The translations under genes were made by a program, and so were the position numbers. Shown here in pieces: positions 47,569-58,416 of a DNA stretch of 64,000 nt. The notes beneath the pieces were generated by a model that saw only the letters and a program-made list of their open reading frames with translations, was not told the origin of the DNA and did not search any database. The DNA is taken from NCBI RefSeq assembly GCF_002368395.1, contig NZ_AP018254.1, forward strand, positions 3,658,001 through 3,722,000. The letters run 5' to 3'. Origin of the DNA: Calothrix sp. NIES-3974 (GTDB taxonomy: Bacteria > Cyanobacteriota > Cyanobacteriia > Cyanobacteriales > Nostocaceae). Numbering within the stretch: the stretch's first letter is position 1; every line of letters begins with the position of its first letter.

Positions 47569-50004
47569 TCAACTGCGCAAGGTGACACCAAATTTTTCCA
47601 CAAGGGATTCGCGGACTTTTTCCATGATTGGGTCTACTTCGGTGTCGGTGAGGGTGCGATCGCTTGCTCGATAAATTAGTCGAAAAGCAAGACTACGTTG
47701 TCCTGGGGGGACGTTTTCACCGCGATATTCGTCGAAGACTTGGACCGATTCCAATAGTCCTTTACCAGCTTTGGCGATCGCTCGTTCAATTTCAGTAACT
47801 GTATATTTGGTGGGGATGAAAAAGGCGATGTCCCGGTCGGATGCGGGGTAGGTTGAGTAGTTTTGGAAACGGGGGACGAGAATTTCGTCCTTGTCTAGGG
47901 CATCAAATAAAACTTCTAAATCGAGTTGGAATACGTAGACGGCATCGGGTAAGTCCCGTTGTTGCCGTAGTTGGGGGTGGAGTTGACCAAAGGTTCCCAG
48001 TCGTTCACCACCAATCCACAAAGAAGCAGTACGACCGGGGTGTAAGCGACTGTCTCGGTGGTCGGGTTGGTATTCAACGCTAATTCCTAGTTGGGTAAAT
48101 ACACTTTCGAGGATGCCTTTGGCTTCATACCAGGTCATGGGTTTATCTTTTCCACCCCGTGACCATTTACCGACGGTGGTATCACCACCAAGAATCCCTG
48201 CAATGGTTTCGGCTTCGTGTAAACCGTCTTCGTCTTGCCAGAAAATCTGCCCGATTTCAAATCCGTTGAGGGCGACCTTTGCCTGTTCCAGGTTATACTG
48301 AAAAGCGTCGATGAGACCGGAAATTAAATCGGTACGCAGGGCGGAATATTCGGCAAATAGGGGATTACTCAGTACCACCTGTCGCTCTTCCCCCGGTTTC
48401 ACAAGGGAATAGTGGATTAATTCGGTTAATCCCGCAGCTCGCATGGCAGCGCGGAGACGACGCAATATTTCCTGCTCAAAGGGTAAATATCCAGCTTCTG
48501 CGGTTTCGGGTAGGGTATCACAGAAATTATCGTAGCCGTAGAGCCGGGCTACTTCTTCAATTAAATCGATTTCCCGCTCCAAATCTCGATAACGGTAGGG
48601 GGGAACGGTGACATTCCAACTATAATTTTCTGCGGGTGTAAGTTGACACCCCAAAGCCGTCAGGCTGCGTTCCACATCGGCGGCAGTTAATTCCCCTGTT
48701 TGTTCGCCTAGATTCACGGGTCCAAGTACCTCATTCACACGCTGGAGACGGAGATGAACTGTGCGGCTCCAATTAGCTGGGTCGGGACGGGTATCCTCTT
48801 GGCTTTGGGTGATAATTGTACCACCTGTGAGTTCGGTAATTAGGGAGAGGGCACGCCGGGTAGCTATTTCTAAACCAGCGAAATTTACCCCTCGTTCGTA
48901 GCGGGAGGAAGCTTCGCTGCGTAAACCAACACTGCGGGAAGAACGGCGAATGGCGACGTTATCAAATAGGGCGGCTTCGAGGATAATATTTTGGGTATTG
49001 TCCACCACCTCGCTTTCTTCCCCCCCCATCACCCCTGCTAAAGCCACGGGTTTGTCGTTAGCGGTAATGAGGAGACTTTGCTGGGAAAGATGGCGAACTT
49101 GACCATCCAAGGTTTTCAAAGTTTCCCCCGGATGAGCAAAGCGCACACCAATGGTTAAATTTTCACTACCTGCGATCGCTTGTAAACGTTCCCGGTCAAA
49201 GGCGTGTAAAGGTTGTCCCCATTCCAATAATACGTAGTTGGTAATATCGACGATATTATTAATCGGACGCGTACCTGCTGCTCTTAAACGTTGTTGCAAC
49301 CAATCGGGAGAAGGGGCAATTTTCACATTGGCGATCGCAGTCCCAATATAGGTGGGACAAGCTTGTCTTTCTTCAATTTTGATACTTAAATTTCCCCTTT
49401 CCGTCGGTACTACCACATCACCAGGTTCGGGAATCTTTAACCGTCCCCCTGTCAATGCAGCCACTTCCCGCGCTACCCCAACCATTGACAGCGCATCCGC
49501 ACGGTTAGCAGTTGTGGTGACATCTAGCACCACATCATCTAAACCCAGTAACGGACGGACATCTGTACCAACCTGTAAATCCTCCTGGGGGAAAATATGA
49601 ATACCATCCACATCGGTCGGTAAACCCAATTCCTTGAGGGAACAAATCATCCCATTCGACTGCACCCCCCGCAATTTTGCTGGTTTAATTTTCAGATCGA
49701 TATTGGGTAAATATGTACCAACAGTTGCCACCGCCACGAAAATATCAGCCCGGACATTAGATGCACCGCAAACAATATTTTGGATTTCCCCCGTGCCAAT
49801 ATCAACTTGACAGACACTTAATTTATCAGCATTGGGATGCTGTTCCCGTTGCAGGACACGTCCCACCACCACACCATTAGCCCAAGTGCGTCTGTCCTCA
49901 ATTTCCTCCACCTCAAACCCAGCCATTGTTAAGGTTTGCGCCAACTCTTCCGGAGTTAATTTTATTTCTACCAGTTCTCGTAGCCAATTTAACGAAATAC
50001 GCAT
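47569..50004 (-). CDS. pheT: Phenylalanine-tRNA ligase beta subunit
   Basis: The 811-residue product has the PheT order: an N-terminal OB/tRNA-binding EMAP-like domain ([20 protein letters not shown] near residue 47), B3/4 editing domain, B5 domain, the class-II core-like region (LPEQEIL-like [16 protein letters not shown]) and the C-terminal anticodon-binding FDX-ACB domain ([12 protein letters not shown] near residue 717). It pairs with PheS, not in the window. The start ATGCGTATTTCG begins [12 protein letters not shown], typical of the family. No damage is visible. Confidence 0.97.
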   Translation of the reverse strand: MRISLNWLRELVEIKLTPEELAQTLTMAGFEVEEIEDRRTWANGVVVGRVLQREQHPNADKLSVCQVDIGTGEIQNIVCGASNVRADIFVAVATVGTYLPNIDLKIKPAKLRGVQSNGMICSLKELGLPTDVDGIHIFPQEDLQVGTDVRPLLGLDDVVLDVTTTANRADALSMVGVAREVAALTGGRLKIPEPGDVVVPTERGNLSIKIEERQACPTYIGTAIANVKIAPSPDWLQQRLRAAGTRPINNIVDITNYVLLEWGQPLHAFDRERLQAIAGSENLTIGVRFAHPGETLKTLDGQVRHLSQQSLLITANDKPVALAGVMGGEESEVVDNTQNIILEAALFDNVAIRRSSRSVGLRSEASSRYERGVNFAGLEIATRRALSLITELTGGTIITQSQEDTRPDPANWSRTVHLRLQRVNEVLGPVNLGEQTGELTAADVERSLTALGCQLTPAENYSWNVTVPPYRYRDLEREIDLIEEVARLYGYDNFCDTLPETAEAGYLPFEQEILRRLRAAMRAAGLTELIHYSLVKPGEERQVVLSNPLFAEYSALRTDLISGLIDAFQYNLEQAKVALNGFEIGQIFWQDEDGLHEAETIAGILGGDTTVGKWSRGGKDKPMTWYEAKGILESVFTQLGISVEYQPDHRDSRLHPGRTASLWIGGERLGTFGQLHPQLRQQRDLPDAVYVFQLDLEVLFDALDKDEILVPRFQNYSTYPASDRDIAFFIPTKYTVTEIERAIAKAGKGLLESVQVFDEYRGENVPPGQRSLAFRLIYRASDRTLTDTEVDPIMEKVRESLVEKFGVTLRS

Positions 50005-50333
50005 GAATTTCTAACTTGCGTCCACTAAAACTCAAATCATAATGACCTGTATATTCTAGAATGATTTGCGTCGTCAGGGAGTAGCCATACATGTACTGTC
50101 TACACTAGATTACAGAAGCGACATGTCGCTTCTCTACTCCCCTGAAGACGACCCGACGAGTCGTCTCTACGGAAATCCAAAATCCAAAATCTAAAATCCA
50201 AAATATGGACAATGTATCCGCAAAATCAGTCATCATAGGAAGAAGGTACTTGTTGAACTTTTGTAAAGCGAGTACAGCCCTAATTGCTTTCACGTGGATT
50301 TTCGGCGATTTATCCGAGGAGAGAGAACAGACA
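50005..50333. repeat. pheT-msrB spacer with palindromes and heptamer repeats
   Basis: Two palindromes stand side by side: AGCGACATGTCGCT at about 50117-50130, and GACGACCCGACGAGTCGTC at about 50145-50163. They are followed by tandem ATCCAAA-type heptamers at about 50174-50202. These are the same three repeat classes that recur at 50816-50940 before the DUF3352 gene. Confidence 0.7.
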
Positions 50334-50756
50334 ATGACTACTTCTAATGAAAAATTTGCAGTGGAAAAAACTGAGGAAGAATGGCTCCAACAACTGACAC
50401 CAGAACAGTTTCGGGTGTTGCGTAAACACGGAACTGAAAGGGCTGGAACAAGTCCTTTAGATAAGTTATACGAACCGGGAATCTATTCCTGTGCAGGATG
50501 TGGACAGCCATTATTTTCATCAGAAACGAAATTTAATAGTGGTACAGGTTGGCCGAGTTTTTATCAACCTATAGAAGGCGCGATCGCTACATCCATTGAT
50601 AAAACCTTATTTATGACACGGGTTGAGGTACATTGTAGCCGTTGTGGTGGTCATTTAGGTCATGTTTTTCGAGATGGTCCCGCACCGACTGGTTTACGTT
50701 ATTGCATGAATGGGGTAGCCTTAAACTTTACGCCTGCTGAAGGAGATAATTCGTAA
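50334..50756 (+). CDS. msrB: Peptide-methionine (R)-S-oxide reductase
   Basis: The start was placed at MTTSNEKFAV (50334); an upstream extension to 50205 runs through a heptamer repeat. The 140-residue MsrB has its two zinc CxxC pairs (CAGC and CSRC), the substrate pocket FNSGTGWPSFY, and the catalytic Cys in GLRYCMNG near the C-terminus. It repairs oxidised methionine in proteins using thioredoxin. A thylakoid-rich, oxygen-evolving host explains its need. It is intact and stands alone. Confidence 0.95.
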   Translation: MTTSNEKFAVEKTEEEWLQQLTPEQFRVLRKHGTERAGTSPLDKLYEPGIYSCAGCGQPLFSSETKFNSGTGWPSFYQPIEGAIATSIDKTLFMTRVEVHCSRCGGHLGHVFRDGPAPTGLRYCMNGVALNFTPAEGDNS

Positions 50757-50941
50757 TTCGTAATTACGGGGAAGGCTTTGTTTGCCAAGAGTAATCCGAA
50801 ATCTGACAATCTAAAGTAGAGACGACCCGTCGGGTCGTCTCTACGGAAACCCGAAATCTAAAATCCATAGACGCACGTGGTGCGGATCGACCGTAGGGTA
50901 ATCCGAAATCTAAAATCCAAAATCCAAAATCCGAAAATCCG
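50757..50941. repeat. Spacer of palindromes and STRR-like heptamers
   Basis: A GACGACCCGTCGGGTCGTC palindrome at about 50820-50838 and two runs of ATCCAAA/ATCCGAA heptamers (50845-50865, 50899-50940) fill the space between msrB and the DUF3352 gene. The heptamers run right up to the ATG and leave no Shine-Dalgarno. Confidence 0.75.
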
Positions 50942-52690
50942 ATGACTTTGCCCCTTGCATCTGTTTCTAGCGAGAAAAAAAAGAAACCATCCCTATTACT
51001 GACATTTTCGGCGGTAGCAGTATTAATTACGGGTGGGATTGCGGCTGTGTGGTTCTTTACCCAAGGTAAACCATTGGTGCGATCGCTACCTATTGGTGCT
51101 ACTGTGATTCCCCAGGATGCGGTGTTTACGGTGTCACTGACAACGGATGTCCAGCAGTGGGATAGTTTACGGGAATTTGGGACAAAACAACTACAAACGG
51201 AATTGGATCGTAATTTAATTGCTCTGCGCGATCGCTTTTTATCCCGCTATGGTTTTGATTTTCAACAACATGTTCAACCTTGGGTGGGGGATGGAGTTAC
51301 CTTTGCTGTGCTTGCACCACCAAAACCTGCGGAAGGTTCTTCTCCCTCAATCAATGACACTGCTATAAATCCCCAACCCTTGCTGGTGGTGTTACCTATC
51401 AAAAATCCCCAAGCTGGGGAAAAAATTCTCACCCAAATGCAGACAGTATCGGCAAAGACTTGGCGCGATACTCCAGCGGAGTCGCTTCGCGATCGCACCT
51501 ATGGGAATGTGAAAATTAAAGAAGCTACAAACAAAAATGGGGAAGAATTAGCGATCGCTATTGTCGATGGGGGAAAATACGTGGTCATGAGCGATGAATC
51601 CCAGGCAATTAACCAGGTGATTGATGCCCAACAACAACAAACAACTATCAATAAATTACCGGGTTTTGCGGATAATTTTACCAAAATCGCTAGTTACCAA
51701 CCCTTTGCCCAATTTTACCTGAATATACCATCCTCTGCCCAATTAATTAGTGGTTTGCCCAACCGCCAACTACCTGCTCAAGTTTTAGGGCAATTACAAA
51801 ATCATCAGGGTTTGGTCGGTACTGTCTTGGTTGAACCGGAAGGAGTTCGTCTCAAAGCTGCATCATGGCTCAAACCCAATAGTCGCAGAACCCTAGCGGT
51901 GGAAAATAACGCCGCAACAATGGCCAAACGTGTTCCCGCACAAACTATGATGTTGTGGTCTGGAAGCAACCTGCGTCGCTTGTGGACAGATTACGTCGCC
52001 ACATCTCAGGGTAATTCCCTCGCACCCATCAATCCTGAGCAGTTGCGTAAAGACTTCAAATCCCTGACCAATTTAGAACTGGAACGGGATTTCTTGAGTT
52101 GGATGGGTGGTGAATTTGCCCTATCCATCGTCCCCGCTAGCTCCAACAACGATTTTCGCGCTGCCCTTCTATTTATGGTACAAGTTCGCGATCGCCCGAA
52201 AGCAGATGCGGCGATGAAAAAGTTAGATGAGGCCATGAGTACTCAGTACCAATTAAAAATTGAAAAAACCACCGTTGCTAATCAGGAACTCACCCGATGG
52301 TTTTCCCCTTTCGGTACACTCACCGCTAGTCATGGTTGGATGGATAATAACGTTAAATTTATCACAATGGGTGCGCCCATTACAGATATAATTCTTCCCG
52401 CAACCCCAAACCCCCTCGCCCAAACCTCCCTCTATCAAACAGCAGTCCCCTCCCCCTTCAACCCTGGTAACAGTAACTTTTTCCTCGATGTTGAACGCCT
52501 CGCTAAAAACTTCCCCCTTCCCCCCCTATTTCCTAACCAACAAAGCCTCCTGGCTGCTACTAGTACCATCGGTATTTCCACTAACATCAACGATAATCGT
52601 AGTATCCAATACGAAGCCCTGATTCGATTACGTAAAACCGATAAACCCTCCCCCTTACCAACACCTATGGAGACGCTTAAACTGGAGTAA
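50942..52690 (+). CDS. DUF3352 domain protein, membrane anchored
   Basis: The 582-residue product has a short basic head (SEKKKKPS), one membrane span (LLLTFSAVAVLITGGIAAVWFF) and a large soluble part. IPQDAVFTVSLTTDVQQWDS and the repeated short beta units (LPNRQLPAQVLGQLQNHQG and others) fit the DUF3352 family of cyanobacteria. Function is unknown. Codons near 51465-51485 carry an in-frame palindromic insert GCGATACTCCAGCGGAGTCG, encoding part of RDTPAESLRDRT. No other damage is visible. Confidence 0.85.
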   Translation: MTLPLASVSSEKKKKPSLLLTFSAVAVLITGGIAAVWFFTQGKPLVRSLPIGATVIPQDAVFTVSLTTDVQQWDSLREFGTKQLQTELDRNLIALRDRFLSRYGFDFQQHVQPWVGDGVTFAVLAPPKPAEGSSPSINDTAINPQPLLVVLPIKNPQAGEKILTQMQTVSAKTWRDTPAESLRDRTYGNVKIKEATNKNGEELAIAIVDGGKYVVMSDESQAINQVIDAQQQQTTINKLPGFADNFTKIASYQPFAQFYLNIPSSAQLISGLPNRQLPAQVLGQLQNHQGLVGTVLVEPEGVRLKAASWLKPNSRRTLAVENNAATMAKRVPAQTMMLWSGSNLRRLWTDYVATSQGNSLAPINPEQLRKDFKSLTNLELERDFLSWMGGEFALSIVPASSNNDFRAALLFMVQVRDRPKADAAMKKLDEAMSTQYQLKIEKTTVANQELTRWFSPFGTLTASHGWMDNNVKFITMGAPITDIILPATPNPLAQTSLYQTAVPSPFNPGNSNFFLDVERLAKNFPLPPLFPNQQSLLAATSTIGISTNINDNRSIQYEALIRLRKTDKPSPLPTPMETLKLE

Positions 52691-53137
52691 CTCGGTGTAA
52701 ATTTAGTTAGTGATAGCACTTTATACTAAACTTTTTTTTGGACTAAAGTTCTACTACGAATCCGTATTAGAACCCGCATTTTTTGTGTGTTCCAATCAAG
52801 CTTTTTTTGGGAATGGGAAGAGACACGACATGTCGCGTCTGTACTCTCGAAGGAAAAATCAGCTTTATAACCCCCATGTCCAGAGTCAGGAACATAGTCA
52901 AAATAGTGATAATTAATACTTGACCAACAACCTCCAAGAAACCCTATTCCTGTACAGACGCGATATATCGCGTCTCTCCCTGTATAGACGACCCGACGGG
53001 TCGTCTATACTCCCTATTCCTTGTTTTAGGATTTTGTGAGAAATGCGGGTAAAGTCCAACTAGGAACTCCCATTTGAAGTGGGGTGGACTACTATCGCAT
53101 AAAATATATGCATTTATCGCATTATGTATCTTGTTTT
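52691..53137. repeat. Spacer with palindromes and a partial MITE
   Basis: Contains ACGACATGTCGCGTC at about 52826-52840, a perfect GACGCGATATATCGCGTC at about 52957-52974, and a perfect GACGACCCGACGGGTCGTC at about 52987-53005. A stretch ending at about 52940 with GGAGGTTGTTGGTCAAGT (reverse complement) resembles the right ends of the MITE copies, but no left end was found. Confidence 0.6.
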
Positions 53138-53180
53138 GTAACTAATGTAACGAAATCACCTAGACAATAGGCAATATTAT
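53138..53180 (+). promoter_or_regulatory. Putative NtcA-activated promoter of narB
   Basis: GTAACTAATGTAAC (53138-53151) matches the NtcA site GTA-N8-TAC except that the last triplet reads AAC. After 23 bases comes TATTAT (53175-53180), a good -10 of the TAN3T type. Spacing fits the usual 20-24 bp of NtcA-activated promoters, and the target gene, narB, is nitrogen-controlled in other cyanobacteria. No binding data; eye match only. Confidence 0.45.
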
Positions 53181-53242
53181 CTATCACACTCGTTCCATAA
53201 GGTAATTGTGAAGCAATCGTTAGGAAACAGGGTTGATTGGGT

Positions 53243-55405
53243 GTGAGTGAAATTACAAAAACGCTGTGTCCCTATTGTGGGGTTGGATGTGGGTTGGAAG
53301 TGTTGGCTGTTCAACCGGATGTAATTGAGACGGAAGGGGGTAATTTAACCGATAATCATAATACCCGTTGGAAGGTACGGGGCGATCGCAATCATCCATC
53401 GAGTCAGGGGATGGTCTGTGTCAAGGGTGCAACGGTGACGGAAGCGCTGGATAAATCGCGGTTGTTGTATCCGATGGTACGGGATTCTCTGGATGGGGAG
53501 TTCCGACGGGTGGATTGGGATGGGGTGTTGGATTTGATGGTGTCCCGGATTCAGCGTATCTGGGAAAATTTTGGTGCGGATGCTATCTGTATGTACGGTT
53601 CGGGACAGATGCAGACGGAGGATTATTATGTTGCGCAGAAGTTGTTAAAGGGCTGTTTGGGAACGAATAATTTTGATTCTAATTCCCGTTTGTGTATGTC
53701 GAGTGCGGTGAAGGGTTATCAGCTTTCTTTGGGGTCGGATGGTCCACCCTGTTGTTATGATGACCTGGAATTGGCGGATTTGGTGGTGATTATCGGTTCT
53801 AATACGGCTGAATGTCATCCGATTGTATTTAACCGTTTACAGAAATACCGCAAAAAGCATCCCCAGGCTAAGTTAGTGGTTGTTGATCCCCGGTGTACGG
53901 AAACGGCGAAGGTTGCAGATTTACATTTGCCTCTGCGTCCCGGTACGGATATTGATTTGTTGAATGGGATTGCCTATTTGCTATTGCAGTGGGGTTGTAT
54001 TGATGCAGAGTTTATTGCTGATGCCACGAATAATTTTCCTGCCTATGCCCAGTTAGTACAGTTTTATACTCCTGAGTTGGTGACGCAACGTTGTGGAATT
54101 TCCCTGGAAGCTTTGCAAACGACGGCGAAATACTGGGCTGAAGCAAAAAATGTGCTGTCAATGTGGTCGATGGGGGTAAATCAATCCAGTGAGGGAACAG
54201 CCAAGGTCAACAGTATTATTAATTTACATTTGTTAACTGGGCAGATTGGTAAACCTGGTGCGGGACCTTTTTCCTTGACGGGACAACCGAATGCGATGGG
54301 TGGTCGGGAAAGTGGGGGATTAGCCCAGTTATTACCAGGTTATCGCACTGTAACCAATCCTGTCCACCGCCAGCAGGTGGAAGAATTTTGGCAATTACCA
54401 CCGGGAAGTATTAGCTCGCAACCGGGACGGACTGCTTGGGATATAATTACGGGTTTGGAGCAGGGAGAGGTAAAATTACTGTGGATAGTGGCAACAAATC
54501 CGGCGGTGAGTTTACCTAATTTACAACGCGCTCAAGCAGCTTTAGCTAAATCTCCCCTGACAATTTACCAGGATGCCTATTATCCCACGGAAACCTCCGC
54601 CTATGCCCATATTTTACTACCAGCCGCCCAATGGGGGGAAAAAACGGGGACAATGACCAATTCGGAACGATTTGTCACCCTCTGTCCAGCCTTTCGTCAA
54701 CCACCAGGTGAAGCACGTCCCGATTGGCAGATTTTTGCCGAGGTAGGAAAAAGGTTAGGATTTGCTGACAAATTCACCTTTGAGGATGCGGGGAGCGTCC
54801 AGCGGGAATTTGTGCAGTTGACGCGGGGACGGGTTTGTGAAATGACGGAAATTAGTCATGAACGGTTAGCGGAAACAGGAGCGATTCAATGGGGAGGAAA
54901 GCGGCTGTATACTAACGCCCTATTCCCTACAGATAATGGACGGGCTAATTTTGTTCCCAGACATGCGCGGGGACTAGCCGAACCACCAAATCCGGAATAT
55001 CCCTTCGTCTTGACCACAGGAAGATTATACGGTCATTGGCACACCCAAACTCGCACCGGACGCATTGACAAGATTCAGAAAATGTACCCCCAACCCTGGA
55101 TGGAGATTCATCCCCGTGATGCCGTTGCATTGGGGGTAATAGATGGTACAGTAGTAGAAGTGCGATCGCAACATGGGAGTGCCCAGTTTCCCGCCAAAAT
55201 CACCCGCCATATCTCACCGGGTGTGGTGTTTATTCCCATGCATTGGGGTAAACTTTGGGGAGAAAATAGCGAAGCGAATGCCCTCACCCACCCCCAAGCC
55301 TGTCCAGATTCCCGACAACCGGAACTCAAAGCCTGTGCAGTCCAACTTGTACCGATAATTGAAAAAACGCTCGTGCAGGGATATCAACTGCAATCCTCCC
55401 AATGA
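53243..55405 (+). CDS. narB: Ferredoxin-nitrate reductase
   Basis: The start was set at GTG 53243 ([20 protein letters not shown]); a TTG at 53237 is the alternative. The 720-residue enzyme has the N-terminal [4Fe-4S] site CPYCGVGC with a later Cys in [17 protein letters not shown]. The molybdenum ligand Cys lies in [14 protein letters not shown] (~155), followed by [14 protein letters not shown] and the C-terminal molybdopterin-guanine dinucleotide-binding domain ([20 protein letters not shown]). It reduces nitrate to nitrite with ferredoxin. In many cyanobacteria narB ends the nirA-nrt operon; here no nirA or nrt genes are adjacent. Confidence 0.95.
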   Translation: MSEITKTLCPYCGVGCGLEVLAVQPDVIETEGGNLTDNHNTRWKVRGDRNHPSSQGMVCVKGATVTEALDKSRLLYPMVRDSLDGEFRRVDWDGVLDLMVSRIQRIWENFGADAICMYGSGQMQTEDYYVAQKLLKGCLGTNNFDSNSRLCMSSAVKGYQLSLGSDGPPCCYDDLELADLVVIIGSNTAECHPIVFNRLQKYRKKHPQAKLVVVDPRCTETAKVADLHLPLRPGTDIDLLNGIAYLLLQWGCIDAEFIADATNNFPAYAQLVQFYTPELVTQRCGISLEALQTTAKYWAEAKNVLSMWSMGVNQSSEGTAKVNSIINLHLLTGQIGKPGAGPFSLTGQPNAMGGRESGGLAQLLPGYRTVTNPVHRQQVEEFWQLPPGSISSQPGRTAWDIITGLEQGEVKLLWIVATNPAVSLPNLQRAQAALAKSPLTIYQDAYYPTETSAYAHILLPAAQWGEKTGTMTNSERFVTLCPAFRQPPGEARPDWQIFAEVGKRLGFADKFTFEDAGSVQREFVQLTRGRVCEMTEISHERLAETGAIQWGGKRLYTNALFPTDNGRANFVPRHARGLAEPPNPEYPFVLTTGRLYGHWHTQTRTGRIDKIQKMYPQPWMEIHPRDAVALGVIDGTVVEVRSQHGSAQFPAKITRHISPGVVFIPMHWGKLWGENSEANALTHPQACPDSRQPELKACAVQLVPIIEKTLVQGYQLQSSQ

Positions 55406-55434
55406 TAAGCTGCTAGGGGTAGAGGCTATGAGGG

Positions 55435-55893
55435 ATGGGAAGAATGTGGAAAGGTTTCCGAAATCTGATGAAAGACGATAATTTTACCCGTTTACTTGGA
55501 AGTTTAGAAGTGCTGATTGCAAAAGTTTTGGCAGTGATGATGGTGGGTATTATTATCTATGCCACCGGGGATTTAATTGTATTTATTTTTCGAGAAGTTT
55601 TCACCACCCAGTACGGTACTTTTTATCAAAAACTATTCAAATTATTTGGCTTATTTCTGAATCTTTTAATCGCCTTAGAAATTCTCGAAAATATCACTGG
55701 ATACCTGAAAAAACACGTTATCCAAGTAGAATTAGTAATTACCACCTCCCTAATTGCCGTTGCTCGTAAAATTATTATCCTCGACCTGGGAAAAACAGAA
55801 GGAATGAAAATCACAGGTTTAGCGATCGCAATTTTGGCCCTGTCGATCAGTTACTTAATTATCCACAGCAATAACGCTAAACATTCTAGTTAG
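55435..55893 (+). CDS. PsiE-like membrane protein
   Basis: The 152-residue product has four hydrophobic segments (AKVLAVMMVGIIIYATGDLI; LFKLFGLFLNLLIALEIL; VELVITTSLIAVARKIIIL; ITGLAIAILALSISYLIIH). The pattern ALEILENITGYLKKH ... RKIIILD matches the phosphate-starvation-inducible PsiE family. Function is unknown. It starts 29 bp after narB on the same strand and may be co-transcribed. Starts at 55444 and 55468 are possible alternatives. Confidence 0.75.
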   Translation: MGRMWKGFRNLMKDDNFTRLLGSLEVLIAKVLAVMMVGIIIYATGDLIVFIFREVFTTQYGTFYQKLFKLFGLFLNLLIALEILENITGYLKKHVIQVELVITTSLIAVARKIIILDLGKTEGMKITGLAIAILALSISYLIIHSNNAKHSS

Positions 55894-56058
55894 GGGAAAA
55901 AGTATCAGAGATAACAGTAATTCCATTTTGTTCGCTAAAAATGTAATCCCATCACAATATTTACAAATTAACATCAATCAAATAGACGATCTAACGCTAT
56001 ATTTATGGTAAATGTACATAGCTAATCCCTATTTGTACCGAAACGATTAACTGGGGCA

Positions 56059-56424
56059 ATGGAAATTACAGATAGCGATCGCACAGCAATTAGATTTGTA
56101 ATTGAACAACAACTCCATGCTTTTCAGCATGATAACGCAGATCAGGCTTTTGCATTTGCCAGTCCAGCCATCCAAGCCCAATTTCGCAACCCTCAAACCT
56201 TCATGCGCATGGTGAAATCTGGCTATGCACCCGTTTACCGTCCCCGTTCAGTCATTTTTGAAGGCATCACCACCATCGAAGGTAACATTACCCAAATACT
56301 TTTACTGCTTTCACCCAATGGAAAACCCGTCCGAGGTCTGTATTTAATGGAAAAGCAAGCTAATCAAACCTGGAAAATAAACGGTTGTGTGCTGATTCCC
56401 GTCGATGCTGATATCTTTGATTAG
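56059..56424 (+). CDS. DUF4864 family protein
   Basis: The 121-residue product fits DUF4864: IRFVIEQQLHAFQHDNADQ, FAFASPAIQAQFRNPQTFM and MVKSGYAPVYRPRSVIFEG, ending with a beta-rich half (GLYLMEKQANQTWKINGCVL). The fold is probably cystatin/NTF2-like. There is no signal peptide. Function is unknown. It has its own spacer on either side and is not obviously in an operon. Confidence 0.85.
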   Translation: MEITDSDRTAIRFVIEQQLHAFQHDNADQAFAFASPAIQAQFRNPQTFMRMVKSGYAPVYRPRSVIFEGITTIEGNITQILLLLSPNGKPVRGLYLMEKQANQTWKINGCVLIPVDADIFD

Positions 56425-56819
56425 GGAGGGAGTGGCAGAGACGCGACATATCGCGTCTGTACGGGAATTGGGAGTCGGTGAGGAGTCAATCGGTTTTCCC
56501 TCGCACCCATGCTCCGCGTGGGTGCAGAATCTACGAGGTTCCGACCTCGTGAATGAAGGGAGTAGCCTTCGCTGACTGAGTAACCACCCAGAGCATAGTC
56601 ATTAGATAAAAGTTCTGACTAAATTAATACTCGGTCTATTTCCGCCAACTTGTACTATGAAGTTGTATATAGGAATCGTAATTGAATCTTGCTAGGTATA
56701 CAAAGAAATAAAGCTTTGTACGATAAGCTTTGGGGTAATTGAGATGTTCAGAAATCAAATAGAATCAATGCTTGTATAGCAAAGATTTGAGTCAACAAAT
56801 AATATAATATGCAACTTCC
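56425..56819. repeat. Spacer with three hairpins
   Basis: A GACGCGACATATCGCGTC palindrome lies at about 56439-56456. Two further hairpins of another type follow: GCACCC (56503-56508) with GGGTGC (56520-56525), and CGAGGT-TCCG-ACCTCG (56534-56549). The remaining 270 bp are AT-rich with no gene. Confidence 0.65.
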
Positions 56820-57449
56820 ATGTCAAATATCAATATGACTCAATCCCCTGCCAAAATTGTCACCTATGAAGAATTTATCCAGTGGCTACCCAACGACGGT
56901 AAACGCTACGAGTTACATGACGGAGTAATAATTGAGATGTCACAGCCAACTGGAAAACACGAGAAAGTGACAACTTTTCTCACCCTAGAGTTAGCTGTGC
57001 AAATTCGGAATTTGGCACTTCCCTTTCTTCTTCCCAAAACAGCATTAGTTAAACCTCCCCAAAGAAATTCTGGATATTTCCCCGATATTTTATTAGTAAA
57101 TCCTGATAACCTGGTCAATGAACCTTTATGGGAAACCCAGTCAACCCTAATTCAAGGAATATCAATTCCCTTGATTATTGAAGTTGTCTCTAGTAATTGG
57201 CGAGATGACTATCATAAAAAATTTGCTGATTATGAAGAAATGGGGATTCCTGAATATTGGATTACCGATTTTGCTGCACTCGGTGGACGGGATTTAATCG
57301 GTAATCCCAAGCAACCCACCCTTTTTATCTGTAATTTAGAAGATGGGGAATATGTGAAAAAAGCCTTTCGAGGTGATGAACCAATTATTTCTCAAACTTT
57401 CCCCCAACTCAATCTCACTGCACAACAGATTTTTGATGCTGCTGTTTAA
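56820..57449 (+). CDS. Uma2 family (DUF820) putative endonuclease, second copy
   Basis: The 209-residue product has the Uma2 order: YEEFIQWLPNDGKRYELHDG, VIIEMSQPTGKHEKV, the nuclease-like SGYFPDILLVNPDNL, then PLIIEVVSSNWRDDYHKKF and DYEEMGIPEYWITDF. The metal-binding pair (D of FPDIL and E of IIEVVS) is intact. It is only distantly related to the Uma2 gene at 45.7 kb. A perfect GACGTAGCACTGCTACGTC palindrome follows at about 57536-57554. Confidence 0.88.
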   Translation: MSNINMTQSPAKIVTYEEFIQWLPNDGKRYELHDGVIIEMSQPTGKHEKVTTFLTLELAVQIRNLALPFLLPKTALVKPPQRNSGYFPDILLVNPDNLVNEPLWETQSTLIQGISIPLIIEVVSSNWRDDYHKKFADYEEMGIPEYWITDFAALGGRDLIGNPKQPTLFICNLEDGEYVKKAFRGDEPIISQTFPQLNLTAQQIFDAAV

Positions 57450-57618
57450 TTTCTTCATCCAGTAAAATCTATAAAAATAAATTCTACCAGTTTTAACACC
57501 GATTCAAACAATGTTTGCAACATATCCAGAATATGAGACGTAGCACTGCTACGTCTCTACAAAATTCATCTGTCGCATTCTTTTTTCAAATTGGTATAAC
57601 TTGTACATATTGCCCAAT

Positions 57619-58416
57619 TTATGGGGAACTGCGGGAATCCAGGACAGGTCTTGGCTGGTCAGGGATAAATATTCTCAGCAATAAAGCGATCGCACAGGCA
57701 CAGGCAGTGACGAAAATAACTGGTATACTAAAATGACGGACAGCGATCGCAATTAATGCCCAAATAACTACACCCGCATAGGCTGCATCGTAACGACGTA
57801 CTCGCACCAAATCCCCTAAAAAGGTGGCAATTAGCAACATGACGACGGTGATAATTTGGGGAACACCGAAACCATCCCAATTGAGTGCGTATAAAGTGCA
57901 AGCCACATTCACAATGGTCGCAACGCTAATCCAACCCAAATAAATAGCGATGGGAATATTCACACACCATTTGCGAATACGATTTACAGGTTCCACATTG
58001 ATTTTCAGTGCTTGATAGGCTGCAATTAAGGGCACTAAAATTAATAGCATCGCCAATAATGATAAAACAAATTGACGCAATAAAAACAGATAAACCCAAG
58101 CAATTTGTGCGAGGGATGCAAAGGTAATTAAATAACCTGCCGTATTGAAAGCAGGATTTTGGCGTTGACCGGGTAATAGTTGATAGATAGCAAAGGCAAA
58201 TAAACCCAGATAAATTAATCCCCAGATAGCAAAGGCATAATTGGCTGGGATAATTAATACATCTTTGAATAACCCATTAGAAATTTCCCCAATCGTTTCC
58301 CCTCCCAGAGGAAAAATATTGGAAATTATATTAATCACAAATGCACCAACTATCGCTACCAGGGTGATTATTTGGCGGATAATTCCCGGAAGTTGCCGTG
58401 ATGAAGATGTTTCCAT
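57619..58416 (-). CDS. TspO/MBR-like tryptophan-rich sensory protein
   Basis: The 265-residue product has about seven hydrophobic segments, and IIPANYAFAIWGLIYLGLFAFAIYQLLPGQ near residue 55 is the signature stretch of the TspO-like family found in cyanobacteria. The length is more than the 160 residues of classical TspO, so it belongs to the extended branch. A role in tetrapyrrole or stress signalling is known for TspO but unproven here. It is convergent with the Uma2 gene and lies next to the leader-distal end of the CRISPR array. Confidence 0.78.
   Translation of the reverse strand: METSSSRQLPGIIRQIITLVAIVGAFVINIISNIFPLGGETIGEISNGLFKDVLIIPANYAFAIWGLIYLGLFAFAIYQLLPGQRQNPAFNTAGYLITFASLAQIAWVYLFLLRQFVLSLLAMLLILVPLIAAYQALKINVEPVNRIRKWCVNIPIAIYLGWISVATIVNVACTLYALNWDGFGVPQIITVVMLLIATFLGDLVRVRRYDAAYAGVVIWALIAIAVRHFSIPVIFVTACACAIALLLRIFIPDQPRPVLDSRSSP

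Noticed and set aside
56503-56549. Double hairpin considered as a tRNA-like or riboswitch element
   Set aside because: Only two simple hairpins without conserved unpaired bases; it fits the dispersed palindrome class better.
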